Positions 33,940-46,080 of a DNA stretch of 64,000 bases are shown here, in pieces. The notes beneath the pieces are model-generated. The model was given only the letters and a program-made list of their open reading frames with translations. It was not told the origin of the DNA and made no database searches. The position numbers and the translations under genes were made by a program. How positions within the stretch are numbered: position 1 is the first letter of the stretch; every line of letters starts with the position of its first letter. Source of the DNA: Endomychus coccineus (taxonomy: Eukaryota > Arthropoda > Insecta > Coleoptera > Endomychidae); assembly GCA_958510875.1 (NCBI GenBank), contig OY294068.1, positions 32,716,297 to 32,780,296 of the forward strand, given 5' to 3'.

Positions 33940-34209
33940 CTAAAAGTGAATTTTTTTCGTATTTCTTCTATGCTCGTATGAGCTCTCTCGTATTAAACCC
34001 CAAATGCAATCTCCCATCATATTCTCGTTGTACTGCCCTTGATATCGCCGTTCAAAGTCCATCACATCTTGGTGAAAACGTTCTCCTTGTTCCTCGGAGT
34101 AGGCCCCCATGTTGTCTTTAAATTCGTCCAGATGAGAATGTAGCATATGAAGTTTATGAGACATTCTGCAGCCCATAACTTTAAAGCTTTTAAGCATTTT
34201 TTCAATCAT
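33940..34209 (-). pseudogene. C-terminal fragment of a repeated arthropod protein family of unknown function
   Basis: Minus-strand frame with MSHKLHMLHSHLDEF, NMGAYSEEQGERFHQDVMDF and RYQGQYNENMMGDCIW. I recognise the pattern S-x-K-x-H-x-L-x-S-H-L-D-x-F followed by E-x-G-E-R-F-H-Q-D as a block found in many repetitive insect and cnidarian proteins, probably from a mobile element. I cannot name its enzyme class. About 89 codons are open with no usable upstream exon visible. Confidence 0.6.
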
Positions 34210-34374
34210 ACTTATCGTAGTAAATCAGACCAAAGCAAACTTTATGAACTAAATATGAATATTTAAGTGTCAATGTCTAGAATCAGAATTTAAACAAGAG
34301 AACAGAAACCCAAAAAAAAATATTTTTTTTGTTGACCTGTGTTATTGGTAGCTTATGTGACTATTTTCAAAATA

Positions 34375-35308
34375 TACAGGGTCTCCCAGGTCTTAGTAGC
34401 AGAACTTCAACAGTCGATTGAAAATTTGATTTTGAGAAAAAAGTTTCTATTAACATATATGCACAGACACTTAGGTTTTAAATTGAAAAAAAAATTTCGT
34501 TTTTTGCAGATATCTCCGGAACCGTTTATCGTACAGAAAACAGGTTTCGCCGAGCATTTTCTACTCTTAGTAAGCTATGTTCTGTGTGATAAAAAAATTT
34601 TTTTTTAGTCATAATTGGCGAAGATTTTGGAGGGGTAGTGAGTGTTTTTCTCCCCAACTTCTACGCCGCTGGAAAAAGTACAGTTTTAAGACAACCATTT
34701 GAACCACCAATGTTTTCTACACAAAAAAAGTACTCCAGGTCATAAGCTCTAAAGTTGACCACTTTCGAGAAAAATCAACTTTTATGTTGAAAAACATGGT
34801 AAATTTTTTGGTTTTGTTACTTGTTCTAACGTTTAAATAAATTTTGTTTAATTAGTAAAAAATAAATTTTGTTTCAAAGAATTGACCATGTTTTTCTACA
34901 TAAAAGTTGATTTTTCTCAGAAACGTTCAACTTTAGAGCTTATGACCAGTATCTTTTTTGTGTAGAAAACGTTGGCCGTTCAAATGGTTGTCTCAAAACC
35001 GTACTTTTTCCAATGGCGTAGAAGTTAGGGAGAAAAACACCCAATACCCCTTCAAAATCTTCACCAATTATGACTAAAGCAAAATTTTTCATCGCACAAA
35101 ACATAGCTTAGTATGGGTAGAAAATGCTTACAAATACGATAAACGGTTCCGGAGATATTCGCAAAAAACGAATTTTTTTTTCAATTTCGACATCCTGTAT
35201 GCCAAAAACTAAGCGTCTGTGCATATATGTTCATAGGAACTTTTTTCTCAAAATCAAATTTTCTATCGACTGTTGAAGTTCTGCTACTAAAACCTGGGAC
35301 ATCCTGTA
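34375..35308. mobile_element. Large palindromic MITE (about 430-bp arms)
   Basis: 34375-34800 and 34885-35308 are inverted copies around a centre of about 80 bp. The ends read TACAGGGTCTCCCAGG and CCTGGGACATCCTGTA, with TA at both flanks. This suggests a Tc1/mariner-type target and resembles the mariner end at 2030-2048. It has no reading frame of its own; the open frame at 34339-34608 lies in an arm and is incidental. A half-arm occurs at 28185-28460. Confidence 0.85.
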
Positions 35309-38300
35309 TAAATTATATAACGGTCAATAATTGAACAATGACTTGCTAGACATTAATCTAATTCATAAGGGTAGTATAGAATTCTCTAGACATATAAAGG
35401 ATTAAAAGAATAAAAAACAATAAAATATGAAAAGTTTATTACATATAACAAAAAAAAGGTAGTTGGTTCAAGTGAAATTGTTACGGTCTATATAAGTTGT
35501 CATAAAATTTATTTGTAAAACTAACAAGCTGTTTCATCAATTAACGATGCATAGCATACTGCAAGTGTCACTGTGACAAGCGGGTTGTTTACTGTCCCAT
35601 CTGGTGAGCATTGTACCACGGTTATTATACTGAACTTGACAATTTGGCTTTTATAGCGGTCATGGACCACACCCTAAGAGTTGGTTCTTAGAATTCTCTG
35701 TTTAGTGTATGTTCACTTTTCTGTAATATAATATATATTTTATGTTTATATTGTTACCATATGAAAATCGCACGAGGAGCACCTAAGGATGGCCGATTCG
35801 TGGAGACCAGAGAATGCCACGATTTATGGGGCAAGCTACATGACTTGCCAACTTGTCACTCGACTCTTCACCCACACATAGGGACTGGTGGTGATTCGCA
35901 ACGCTTTACTATAGAAAGTATAATATGATTATCGTTTAGGATTTCGGTGAGGAGCCAACGACTATTGCTATCGGTCGATAAATACAAGTGAAACAAAAGG
36001 AATGATAATTTATCAAAAACGTTTGTTTCTTCTTTGAATAATTGAATGCAGGACGAATATCCCCTTTCTCGGAACCAACTCGTGGTAAGCAGTATGAAAA
36101 AATTTGCGCTGCAAGTCTTCCAGAGTTTCTTTATCTCGTATTTGCAAAATTTTATTTTACTCGCCTCCGGTTAAAGCCACTGCCACTCAGTTTCCTTTTT
36201 GATGGGTCACATTGTAATGTCAATAGTTCCATAGATTAAGAGTGCTGTGTAATAATATATCTAAACAAACAAGTATTGTTCTATATGCATTTCCACGCAT
36301 TCAGCAAAATAATAGTATAGTATGCATTATCAGTTTACAAACATTCTACAAAGGATTTGCATAGATTAATAATTTTTACGCATTCAGCAATAGAGACTTG
36401 TATAATTCTTAATAACGAATAGTTTTCAGTTTATAATATAATTTAAACTAAATTTTATCGGGAAATTTATTATTTCATCTATAATAAAATCAAATACATA
36501 TTATATAGTGCTAATTACCTCACCCACCTTCATTATTAGGGTGTTTTCGGTTGACCAACTTGGACCTGCCTTCATCTCGCTACTCGGATAGTAACCATTA
36601 GAAAAATTTGCCTGTCGTCGGTCAACTAGATGCCTATATGTTAATAGAATGGGTGTAATCGTCTTCACAGTCTTTACGTACGCGCAGAAATACTCAAAAC
36701 GGATATATCCGCGAAAATAAGAAAAAAATTTTGCCCAATTACAATACTTCCTTTACCGAGGGAAGTAAAAATGCCACCTCCTACTTTTGATTTCCCCTGA
36801 GTTTTCAGACTACCCAATTTCACTAATTTTCCTGTGCAGGCTCGTGCTTGAAACATTTTTCCAAAAATCTTGATGAGTGTTGAAACCATTACATATGATA
36901 CATTAATGGTTGTAGAATGGAAAATAACCCAAAAATTGTTATTTCAAAAAACAGCCGTATTTAAAAAAGTGGATGATCATAAATGAAACGTCGGATATTA
37001 AAACTGGTCTTACCACAAGAAAGTTGATACAAAGTTGGTTCGAAGAAGAATCATTTTGTATCTCTGATATTAGAAATTTTATACTTCCCCATGGATGACC
37101 CTTTGGTTACGCAAGATTTCCCCATTCAACCAAACTTGAATCTATTACCATTTCCGATATTCTTATTTCGGACACACTTTATGTCATAATCATACATTTA
37201 ACCTGCAGCAGTGTCCGAAATATGTATTTAAATTTGTTTTAAATAACGTCATCGAAGTACTGACTCATATTTTTGGGTTCCATGTTAGAGAGATATTTCG
37301 AAAAGCTATAGGTCATGGACCATAGTTACTTCATAATAAGGTTACATTAAACCAACTACTCTGTGGTAAGGCTTACATAGTCCTTTATGTTAATGATTTT
37401 AACATCAAAATATAATAATAATAAATAGAGTATAAATATAGTTATAAAACACATATGTTATCAATTCAAAGAAACTTTCTATGTCATGACATGAGTATAC
37501 AAATTTACTTAGTATTTTCTAGTTTTGTAGAGTACAAGAGTCGTGATTACTGTTTCATTTAGTTAAATAAATAATACTTTTTTGAGAAGTGTTTTCACGA
37601 ATCGAGTGACATAATTACGCAGTCGGTAGAATCCGGAAAGTAAAATTTCCACTAAGTTCCACAATAAGTTTCAACTATTCATCTGGACATCAAACTAGGA
37701 CCCAGAACTAGAGAATATCTGGACTATCCTTTTGTTCCCTTCCTGTTTCCTTGTTTCAGTGAAAAATTTCTTTTTATTAAGCGAAATTTCTCTGGCGCTT
37801 AAATTAATAATTATGTGAAAATCTCTTGCCAGCAATTATCGAAGATCCTTTATTGTATCACGCCACCAAATTGACGGAACAAATTTGTTTTATTAATCAA
37901 ATGAAATTATCACAGTTCAATGTCAAATACAAAACCAGAATTGAGAACCCTTTTGATGATTTTGAAACATTTTGAAGAGGCTACCTCTCTCGTTATTAAT
38001 CATTTCTTATAGAACAACAATTAAACATAAGACAAAGCGAATCGATTTACAAAACCACAATTATCACCACCCAAAATGCTAATAGATACAACCACCAAAA
38101 ATAACATATTAGACTCAAGTATAACAACTCATTCTCATCACAGATATACAACTTTGCTCCTAAACAGAACAAAAGTTTCAACCCTACATCGATTCAACAT
38201 AGATCCCTGACAAACACGCCCATGTTTTTGGCAAACTAACTAACTGATATTTGCTACAACAAAAAATTCAACAAACATACAAATAAACCAATGTCCACAA

Positions 38301-38489
38301 TATCAAGAATTCTTTCATTTGGAAGCTCGGGACCTCACAATTTCAAAGATTTACTATTTTAAAAACACAAAACTACGATAATCACGATCTACAAACTCTG
38401 ACCTTCCAAATTCCTTAACAGATAATTCTAACGATCTTGCAGCAACTATTTCTTTTTAAAATAACTGCGACTATGACTATCATTCGGCG
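35309..38489. other. Long interval without recognisable genes
   Basis: No protein motif found over about 3.2 kb except the repeat G copy at 36663-36775. 38010-38480 is unusually C/A-rich and G-poor on the plus strand but not periodic. Confidence 0.5.
36663..36775 (-). repeat. Dispersed repeat G, copy 2, inverted
   Basis: Complement of 14636-14735 over the ordered blocks CGGATATATCC, ATTACAATACTTCC and GAGGGAAGTAAAAATG. Confidence 0.6.
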
Positions 38490-39790
38490 ACATTTAAAAA
38501 AGTGAGAATGAATGTTTCAACATTGAACAAATAATAAACTGTAAAAGAGTTCACACGGTGGACGATACTCTATAAATAAGACACAAACATTCAGCGACCA
38601 AGTAGGTATCATTAGAGTAAACAAATTAGAAATCAATCAATTTGAACTTAAAAGAATAAACAACTCTTAGCTGGAGATAAATCTGAATTCATTAAATTGC
38701 TTCTTAGCTTATACATTTCGATGCCTTCTAAATTACCTAGATATTTGTCTGTACTGGGTTTTAGAAGTGATAAACTTTCTTGAGAAATGGTGTGACCTAT
38801 ATTCAAAATATGTTCGGCTACCGCTGATTTTCCACCATTACTTTTCTTTATATGGGCAAAATGTTCCTCATAACGAGTTAAAATGTTCCAACTAGTTTGA
38901 CGCACATACAGCATTTTGAAGACGACTCACAATTGATTTTGGAAATCCCGGATTTGTCGAAATCGGAAACTTTATCAAAGGAGTTGCCTGAATGGTGTTT
39001 TAGCTTGTTCTTACATCTATAAACTGGTTGTATTGCAAATATAGATAACAAACTATGGAATTTATTAATTACTGAAGAATGATAAGTGAAACTTTTGAAT
39101 TTTATTGAAGTATTTGAAGGTAATGACTTTTTTTTGTTTAGTTGGCTACGTTCCAATTTCCTTTTTTGTTTAGAAATTGAATTATTGATCAAAGATTTGT
39201 GGTAACCAACTTCGTTGTTATAATTTTGCTGGCTCAAAGAAACGTTCAATAAAATCTATAAAGTAGACTATTAGACTGAGCTATTTCATATGTAAATGGT
39301 GTAGGTGAATCCACCGGAGTATACCTATTTGTTTCAGTGGGTTTTCTGTATATATCAAAATCCGAGTGATTACCATCTTTTATAATGTTAATATCAAGGA
39401 AAGGAAGCTGATTATCTGTTTCTATTTTGACATTGAATCAAATTAGCTAGTAAGCGAGTTCAAAAAGCCTTGATAATCAAAATCTTTACTTGTGATCGCG
39501 AAAATGTCATCAACATATCTATACCAACTTGTATACTAGGAGCTGATTCAATTTTGAATGTAAGGAGGTTTCAAGTTCGTTTAGAAAAATATTGACCAAA
39601 AAAGGAGAAAGTGAATTGCCCATTGCACATCTGCTTGTTTGTTTATAGTAATTTTTGTTAAAAGTGGAATAAGGATTACGTAAGCTGTGCAGTTTCTATC
39701 GGGGATATTAATAGCCATTCCTTCAGAATGTTTATCTAGAAATTTGTCATTACTATGTTTCAACGTTGTTTGAAACAGTTATATTCAATC
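38490..39790 (-). mobile_element. PLE1, minus strand: reverse-transcriptase end and GIY-YIG endonuclease, decayed
   Basis: Minus strand, 39790 to 38650. The RT thumb region includes QLPFLDINIIKDGNH-like sequence (about 39420-39360) and a YRKPTET block (about 39345). A linker follows (38878-39249). The GIY-YIG nuclease includes INCESSSKC and ILTRYEEHFAHIKKSNGGKS with AVAEHILNIGHT (38648-38914). The key Y-V-G-Q-T is degraded to CCMCVKL. PLEs use this fused nuclease to nick DNA. A decayed hammerhead-like stretch lies at 38581-38622. Frameshifts throughout. Confidence 0.85.
38581..38622 (-). ncRNA. Degenerate hammerhead-like motif, second PLE family
   Basis: On the minus strand TTTACT, CTAATGA (for CTGATGA), CCTACTTGGTCG, CTGAATG where CCGAAAG is expected. 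Position and order match 25251-25292, but the core is broken. Confidence 0.4.
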
Positions 39791-39794
39791 AACG

Positions 39795-40090
39795 TTTTCA
39801 AGAGCGATAAGCTTTCTTGAGGAATGAACTGACCTGTATTTAAAATATGTTCGATAACGCTTATTTTTCACCATTAGTTTTCTTTATGTGGACAACATGT
39901 TTTTTATACCGAGTTTAAGTTTTCCTTCTAGTTTGGCCTGCATTACATTTTGAATAAGTATCACAATCGATTTTGTAAATCTCGAATTTATCTAAGTAGG
40001 AAATGTTATCAAAGGTGTGTTGCCTAAGCGGATTTTAGTTTGTTCTTACAAAAAAATCAACCTATATACTACCATCATATATTTAACTGT
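39795..40090 (-). pseudogene. PLE1 GIY-YIG endonuclease fragment, second minus-strand copy
   Basis: Minus-strand sequence parallel to 38780-39010, for example AAACAACACACCTTTGATAA-like linker and CATATTTTAAATACAGGTCA (the ILNTGH block). It adjoins the first copy at about 39790, making a tandem duplication of the endonuclease. Many stops. Confidence 0.7.
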
Positions 40091-40269
40091 CAGAAGTTCC
40101 GAAATCGAAAAATTGTGCTAAAAAAAGCAAAGTGAGGGAAGTTAGTGATCTACAGATCAGTTAATTTCAATTGTGCAATAATTATTACGACTTACATAGA
40201 AGTTTACACTATTGATAAGAAATAATCACCCTTATCCACTATAAAATACTAGTTTATCAAAATGCGTTA

Positions 40270-41740
40270 AAGTAGTCAATAATTCATTAAAATCGTGTAC
40301 AGCCGTTATCTCTGATAATTTGAAACACAAATTGTCAAATCCTAATCTGCCTAAACACTGTATTGCTTACCTGAGATTAATAAACCGGGTAATTCCACGA
40401 GACCAATCATTTCAAACATTAATTGTCCTACGTATAACATACCAAAATGGTTAGTGAAGGAATTTAGCAACCTCCAAGCCACACCAAGTTTGTCTGTGAA
40501 AAATTCTTTGGAACATATTGTAAAATTGATAGATTTTTAACTTGAACCTGGTGATACCTTTGTTTCATTTTATGTTGCTTCACTATTTACAAATCTTCAA
40601 CCTCTGAGTCGATAAACATACTAAAGAAATGGCTTTCAAATATTAATATCCTCGTTAGAAACAGCACAGAATACGTGATCTTTCCATCTTTTGGTATGAT
40701 TGAATATAACTGTTTCAAACAACGTTGAAACATAGTAATGACAAATATCTAGATAAACATTCTGAAAAAATGGCTTTCAAATATTAATGTCCCCGATAGA
40801 AACTGCACAGCTTACGTAATCCTTATTCCACTTTTAACAAAAATTACTATAAACAAACAAGCAGATGTGCAATGGGCAATTCACTTGAAATCTCCTTAAA
40901 ATCAAAATTGAATCAGTTCCTAGTATACCAGTTGGTATAGATATGTTGATGACATTTTCGCGATTACAAGAAAAGATTTTGATTTACATGGCTCTTTAAA
41001 CTCGCTTACTAGCCAATTTGATTCACTGAGATTCACTGTCCAAATAGAAACAGATAATCAGCTTCCTTTCCTTGATATTAACATTATAAAAGATGGTAAT
41101 CACTTCGATTTCGACATATACAGAAAATCCACTTAAATAAACCTCGGTAGATTCAGCTACACCATTTAGATATAAAATAGCTCCGTTTTATAGTCCAGTT
41201 CGTATATTATTGAAAGTTCCTTTGAGCTAGCAAAAGTTGAGAAACTTCAGCAAATTGCATAATACAATGATTACCACAAATATTTTATTAAAAATTTAAT
41301 TTCTAAATCAAAAAGAAAATTGCAACGTAGCCAACTAAGCAAATTACCTTCAAATACTTCAGTAAAATTCAAAAGTTTCACTCATCATTCTTCAGTAATT
41401 AATAAATTCCATAGTTTGTTTTATAAATTTGCAATACAACCAGTTTATAGATGTAAGAACAAGCCAAAACACTGTTTAGGCAACACATTTGATAATGTTT
41501 CCGATTTCGACAAATCCGGGATTCACAAAATCAATTGTGAGCCCTGTTCAAAATTCTATGTGGGTCAAACTAGTAGGAACATCTTAACTCGTTATAAGGA
41601 ATATTTTGCCCGTTAAAAGAAAAATAATGGTGAAAAATCAGCGGTAGCCGAACATATTTTGAATATAGGTCACACCATTTCTCAAGAAAGTTTATCACTT
41701 TTAAAACACAGTAGAGACAAATATCTAGGTAATTTAGTAG
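40270..41740 (+). mobile_element. PLE1, plus strand: reverse transcriptase, linker and GIY-YIG endonuclease, decayed
   Basis: Recognisable blocks in order: VKEFSNLQATPSLSVKNSLE (about 40455-40515); LEPGDTFVSFYVASLFTNLQ (about 40545-40605), the first catalytic region with VASLFTN; KQTSRCAMGNSLE (about 40855-40890), equivalent to the QxxGxxMGSPLS block; and the RT tail near 41060. The linker-endonuclease frame at 41320-41616 has INCEPCSKFYVGQTSRNILT, with the GIY-YIG catalytic pattern well kept, and AVAEHILNIGHT at 41644. Opposite in orientation to the 38.5-40.1 kb copies; ends where a hAT begins (about 41741). Confidence 0.85.
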
Positions 41741-41743
41741 GGA

Positions 41744-43377
41744 GCAGCCTCCTCACCAATTTATCTTAATGATCATTCTCCATTTTATTTCCTGTTTCTC
41801 TGATAATTCTTTAAATTTTACAATTGAGAACGGGGAGTGTTCTCAGTAGTTATTTTTAATCTGGCAACAGTGGCCAGAGGCTAGATTCTCTATATATCAT
41901 TAACGCTAAATACGTGTGGTCAACACAGTTGCCGTTTTCCAAGCAGTTCAATTTCCAGATAGGGTAAAAGAGCGAATATGGCAACACCCTATGTAGGCTA
42001 GCTTCTCGTACGGAATCGTCGGTCGAATGAAATACGATTACTTGCTACCGCCCTTTCGATAGAAGAATGCGACACGTGTCGTGTTCCGTTAGTTCTTGTT
42101 TTTGTACCGCGAGGCGAAGTAAGGTTAAGGTAGTTAAGTTATAATTTATCTAATCGGTGAACGTTAAAATGATGAGTGACTTAGTTGCTGGGTTCTTAGA
42201 AAATCCATTTAGTGGATTAACATATGATAGAAAAGTGTTTTGTTAAAAATAAACGGCCTTTACCGGATTTGAAAAGATTAGTGGTGACGATGACAGGTAT
42301 ATTTCGAAATCGAAATACACAATAAATTATATTGCTTGCTATTTACATATGATACAACTTCATGTTGGGGGCACTCGGCTTATGATGATTTGAAAAATTT
42401 AGCTAGTGCTATAGACAGACATGAAAAATCGCAGGAACATATTACATCGAGTATTAAGTTTAAATTAACCGGTAAACAGAATATTGTTAAAGGAGGAAAA
42501 CATATAATTTGGTAGACAAGAAACTACATTATAAACAACTTTTTTTATGAAATTTTAGATACTATTAAAGGTCAAATTGAGATTCGATTTTCCGATTTAC
42601 ATGAATTGAAGTTTTTCGACTTGACGAATAGAAGATTTTTCGAATCTTTTTCAAAAGAGTTTCCCAATACACTTTTAGATAACTTAGTTCTAAAATATAC
42701 ATTTTTTGATAAAATAGCACTGCACAATGAATTATGGGTTATATACCTACTCGGATAAAGATATTTTAGGCCAGTACGACATTCACGCTGATATGATAAA
42801 ATATATGATAGACAATGATTTGCAACAAGTTTTACCTCAGTTTTATAAACTACTTTGTTTGACAGTCACCATTCCTGTCACGTCGGCATCGGTGGAGAGA
42901 TCATTTTCTACTCTCAAACGAATTAAAACTTACATGCGCAATACAATGGGCCAAAGTCGTTTATACAATGTTAGTTTGATATCTATTGAAAAAGATCTAG
43001 TAAAACACTTAAAACAAAATGATACATTTTATGATAATATTATTCATCATTTTTCGCAAACTAAAGACCGTAGAATTCCGTTAATATATAAAAAAAAGTT
43101 AATAAAAATAATAAAAAAAAAACGAAATATGAAAAATTTCAAAAAAAAATAAAAAATATCAAAAATCCAAAGAAAAAAAAACGAACAAAAAAATTTTTTG
43201 CCAAGAGAAACTCTACACTTCCACGTTGGTTCTTGCTTGGCAACAATTAATTTTGTCACTGAAGTAGCTAGTACGGTCGCTGTGCAAAGGTTACATTTAT
43301 TGGCTGAATAGAGTATATTTTTACAAGAACGTTTTATGTCCAGCCTCCTCTCTTAAAAAGTTCACCAGCCGCCACTG
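41744..43377 (+). mobile_element. hAT deletion derivative, copy 1 (left end truncated)
   Basis: Right end is the complement of CAGTGGCGGCTGGTGAAC at 43377, a typical hAT terminus. The left end lacks about 40 bp present in copy 2 (47762-49361), which matches it base for base over long stretches in the opposite orientation. The left flank is PLE1 and the right flank PLE2, so this is no longer a clean insertion. Confidence 0.85.
42170..43152 (+). pseudogene. hAT transposase with central deletion (zinc finger fused to dimerisation domain)
   Basis: MMSDLVAGFLENPFSGLTYD starts at about 42170, followed after a frame change by KNKRPLPDLKRLV. A TTF-type zinc-finger region follows (GGTRL..., about 42365-42510). 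After about 42560 comes IRFSDLHELKFF, then the open C-terminal frame 42727-43152 with VTSASVERSFSTLKRIKTYM, the hAT dimerisation signature. The whole RNase H-like catalytic core is absent, and the same joint is seen in copy 2, so the derivative cannot move without a full-length partner. Confidence 0.85.
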
Positions 43378-45103
43378 TTCGGAAGTTGGAGAATAAAACT
43401 CAAATTTTACACAAAACTTTTAACATTTAATTTAAAAATGCTGACAAATTGTTTCACCACACTGTGGCATTTTCAAAGCAAGGAGTTATTAACTAAAGCT
43501 AAATCTAAAAGTATGTCCTCAAATATCAGGGATCAGAATGTGGTACAAATTGAGGGATGGGGGTGGATAATGGTGTGTGTTTACAAAATTGTTAACAAGT
43601 GGTGAATTATATTTATCGATTTGATCATTTAATATTACATTATTATTGTTTTTTGAGTGTTTCAATATTTCTATGGATTCTAGTATATTAGGTTTATGTC
43701 ATTTTTCCTAAATATGTAGAATATCGGGATTAAGGGTGAAATTATGGTTATGTTCTAACAGGTGATTTACGTAATTAGAGTCCTCTTTTTTGAGCCTGTA
43801 ACTTCTCAAATGTTCGTTGAACCTTACGCTGAAACTGCGTCCAGTTTGTCCTCTGTACAAAGCACTACAATCATCACATCTCAGTCTGTAAACTCCAGAT
43901 TTCTTTAATTTATCTTTTTTTGACGTGACAACGTCTTATAATTTGATGGAGCCGGCTGCACGCACGAGAAAACATGACTCATTTGCCGTTACCTCGCTCT
44001 GACCGGCTGTGCGTTACCTCGCTCTGAGGCGTTCCATTTAAGGCTTGAAGTGCAAGCGAGCTCTCCTATTTGAGTGACCGATGCGATGCGCGTGGACAGC
44101 TGCTATACAATCATACATTTACATGTTTTCTTAAGTGCAGTGAAAAGTGAATGTGGTGTCAATTGTTTATAGCAACGATAATTGCGGCGATAAAGGTAAT
44201 GATTCTTTCGATATTAAATATATGTTCAGTGATATATTGTCGAATATCCGTGCTTTCATCATTAAAATAAATAGCATCGGTCCGCTAGTGCAGCGATTGT
44301 GGGTTATGCTATAATTGACAAAACTATAACAATAAGTTAACAGAACTATTTCACGATGAGTAAAAAATCAATTGCTTCACCATTCGATCGAAATAATTAT
44401 CGAGCGCAGCTATGATTTCAAAAAATTAAAACGTAAATGTTAAATCTTCCACATATCATAACAACGTGTCTGAAATGACAGGTAGGACCAGCCAGCCGTC
44501 AAAGGGAACAATTTTCTCCTATATCAAACACATTGAGGCGGGCTTTTTAAAAGCTAAATTGACATAATTGTATTTATGCGTACAAATAAATGTAACTTGA
44601 TCAATTCAATTGTGATTTCCATTTACCTCCTTCTCTATATCCATACAAAATATCTATCAAACAAATAAAATTAAAATTTTCTTTTGAAAAATGAAACCAT
44701 TCCATCAGTATTTTCTTATGACGTTGTCACGTTCAACTATCGTCAGTAAACCGACTTTACAGACAACAGATTTTTTTTTTTTAGATTTCGAATTATTAAT
44801 ATACGAGCATAGGTTATTTGTTGTTTTAAAGGCGACGTTTTTATTCTGTTTTTCAAGGAATTGAGATAGTTTTAGTGAATGTTTACCTAAATATGTTAGG
44901 CATGTGAAATTTGATGTTGTATTATTATTAATCTGCGGGTAAATTAGGCTTAAGGCTTTTTTATTGAGTTTATTGTGGAGTATTTTATTAATTATCTTGA
45001 CATTATAACCGTTATTTTTGGCAATATCTATGATTCTGTTTAATTCCGAATGGAAATTATCTTTACTTAATGGGACATTAATTAATCTATGTATATCATA
45101 CAA
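43378..45103 (-). mobile_element. PLE2, minus strand: linker and GIY-YIG endonuclease, interrupted by a DNA transposon
   Basis: Minus strand from 45103. Open linker frame MYDIHRLINVPLSKDNFHSE... to 44733, then a transposon (43923-44732). Next come the GIY-YIG region (SGVYRLRCDDCSALYRGQTG at about 43905-43846), FSVRFNEHLRSYRLKKEDSN and a 3' UTR ending at the hAT junction (43377). The nuclease core is readable and has Arg in place of Ile in the LYIGQTG motif. Confidence 0.85.
43923..44732. mobile_element. Non-autonomous DNA transposon, GC-richer, inside PLE2
   Basis: Termini ACGTGACAACGTC (43923-43935) and its exact complement (44720-44732). Outside them the PLE2 protein-coding sequence resumes on both sides. 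The left half (43950-44110) is clearly less AT-rich than its surroundings and includes a duplicated GTTACCTCGCTCTGA (about 43986 and 44013). No transposase frame found. Superfamily not assigned; exact target duplication is ambiguous because the ends include a palindromic ACGT. Confidence 0.8.
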
Positions 45104-46080
45104 TTATATGCTGCTAACTTGTGTGATTGTGGATGTAAAGAAGTGTTGTATATTGTGGTGACCTATATTAACAACTTACACCCAAATATAGAATTCAAAT
45201 TAGAGATGGAAAACAACAAGTCCTTAAACTTTCTACATCTGACCATTTCACATACAAATAATTACATTTCTTTCGCTATTTATCACAAACCCACCCACAC
45301 AGATACCACAATACACAACACTTCTTTACATCCCATTAAGTAAAGATAATTTCCATTTGGAATTAAACAGAATCATAGATATTGCCAGAAATCTGGAGTT
45401 TACAGACTGAGATGTGATGATTGTAGTGCTTTGTACATAGGACAAACTGGACGCAGTTTCAGCGTAAGGTTCAACGAACATTAGAAAAGTTACAGGCTCA
45501 AAAAAGAGGACTTTAATTACGCAAATCACCTGTTAGAACATAACCACAATTTCACCCTTAATCCCGATATTCTACATATTCAGGAAAAAGGACATAAGCT
45601 TAATATACTAGAATCCATAGAAATATCGAAACACTCAAAAAACAATAATAATGTAATATTAAATGATCAAATCGATACATATAATTCACCATTTGACATT
45701 TGTTAACAATTTTGTAAACACACTCCCACCATTATCCACCCCCATCCCTCAATTTGTACCACATTCTGATCCCTGATATTTAGGGACATATTTTTAGATT
45801 TAGCTTTAGTTGATAACTTCTTGCTTTGAAAATGCCAGTGTGGTGAAACAATTTGTCAGCATTTTTAAATTAAATGTTAAAAGTTTTGTGTAAAATTTGA
45901 GTTTTATTCTCCAACTTCCGAAGTTTACTCTAATGATGGCTGCTTGGTCCCCAGTTCTATAATACTATTTTTTAGTGGATAAGGGTGATTATTTCTTATC
46001 AATAGTGTTATAATATATTCACAGTGTGAACTCTTTTATAGTTTTATAGAAGTTTACCTTATCAATAATGTATGATCATT
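45104..46080 (+). mobile_element. PLE2, plus strand: RT tail, GIY-YIG endonuclease, 3' region
   Basis: Starts head-to-head with the minus-strand copy. NNLHPNIEFKLEMENNKSLN and YHKPTHTDTT (45170-45310) are the RT thumb region. PLSKDNFHLELNRIIDIA (45333-45387) is then joined directly to SGVYRLRCDDCSALYIGQTG (about 45397-45455), a deletion of about 300 bp of linker relative to the minus copy. Nuclease residues Y, I-G-Q-T and R are present. A 3' UTR with a degenerate hammerhead and GATAAGGGTGATTATTTC tail follows. Confidence 0.85.
45926..45965 (+). ncRNA. Degenerate hammerhead-like motif in PLE2
   Basis: TACT, CTAATGA, GGCTGCTTGGTCCC, then CAGTTCT where GAAAGTTCT is expected. Homologous in position to 25251-25292; the core is mutated at two sites. 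Confidence 0.45.

Noticed and set aside
34339..34608. Open frame on the plus strand as a gene
   Set aside because: It sits in one arm of a palindrome and its inverted copy in the other arm is not open; incidental.
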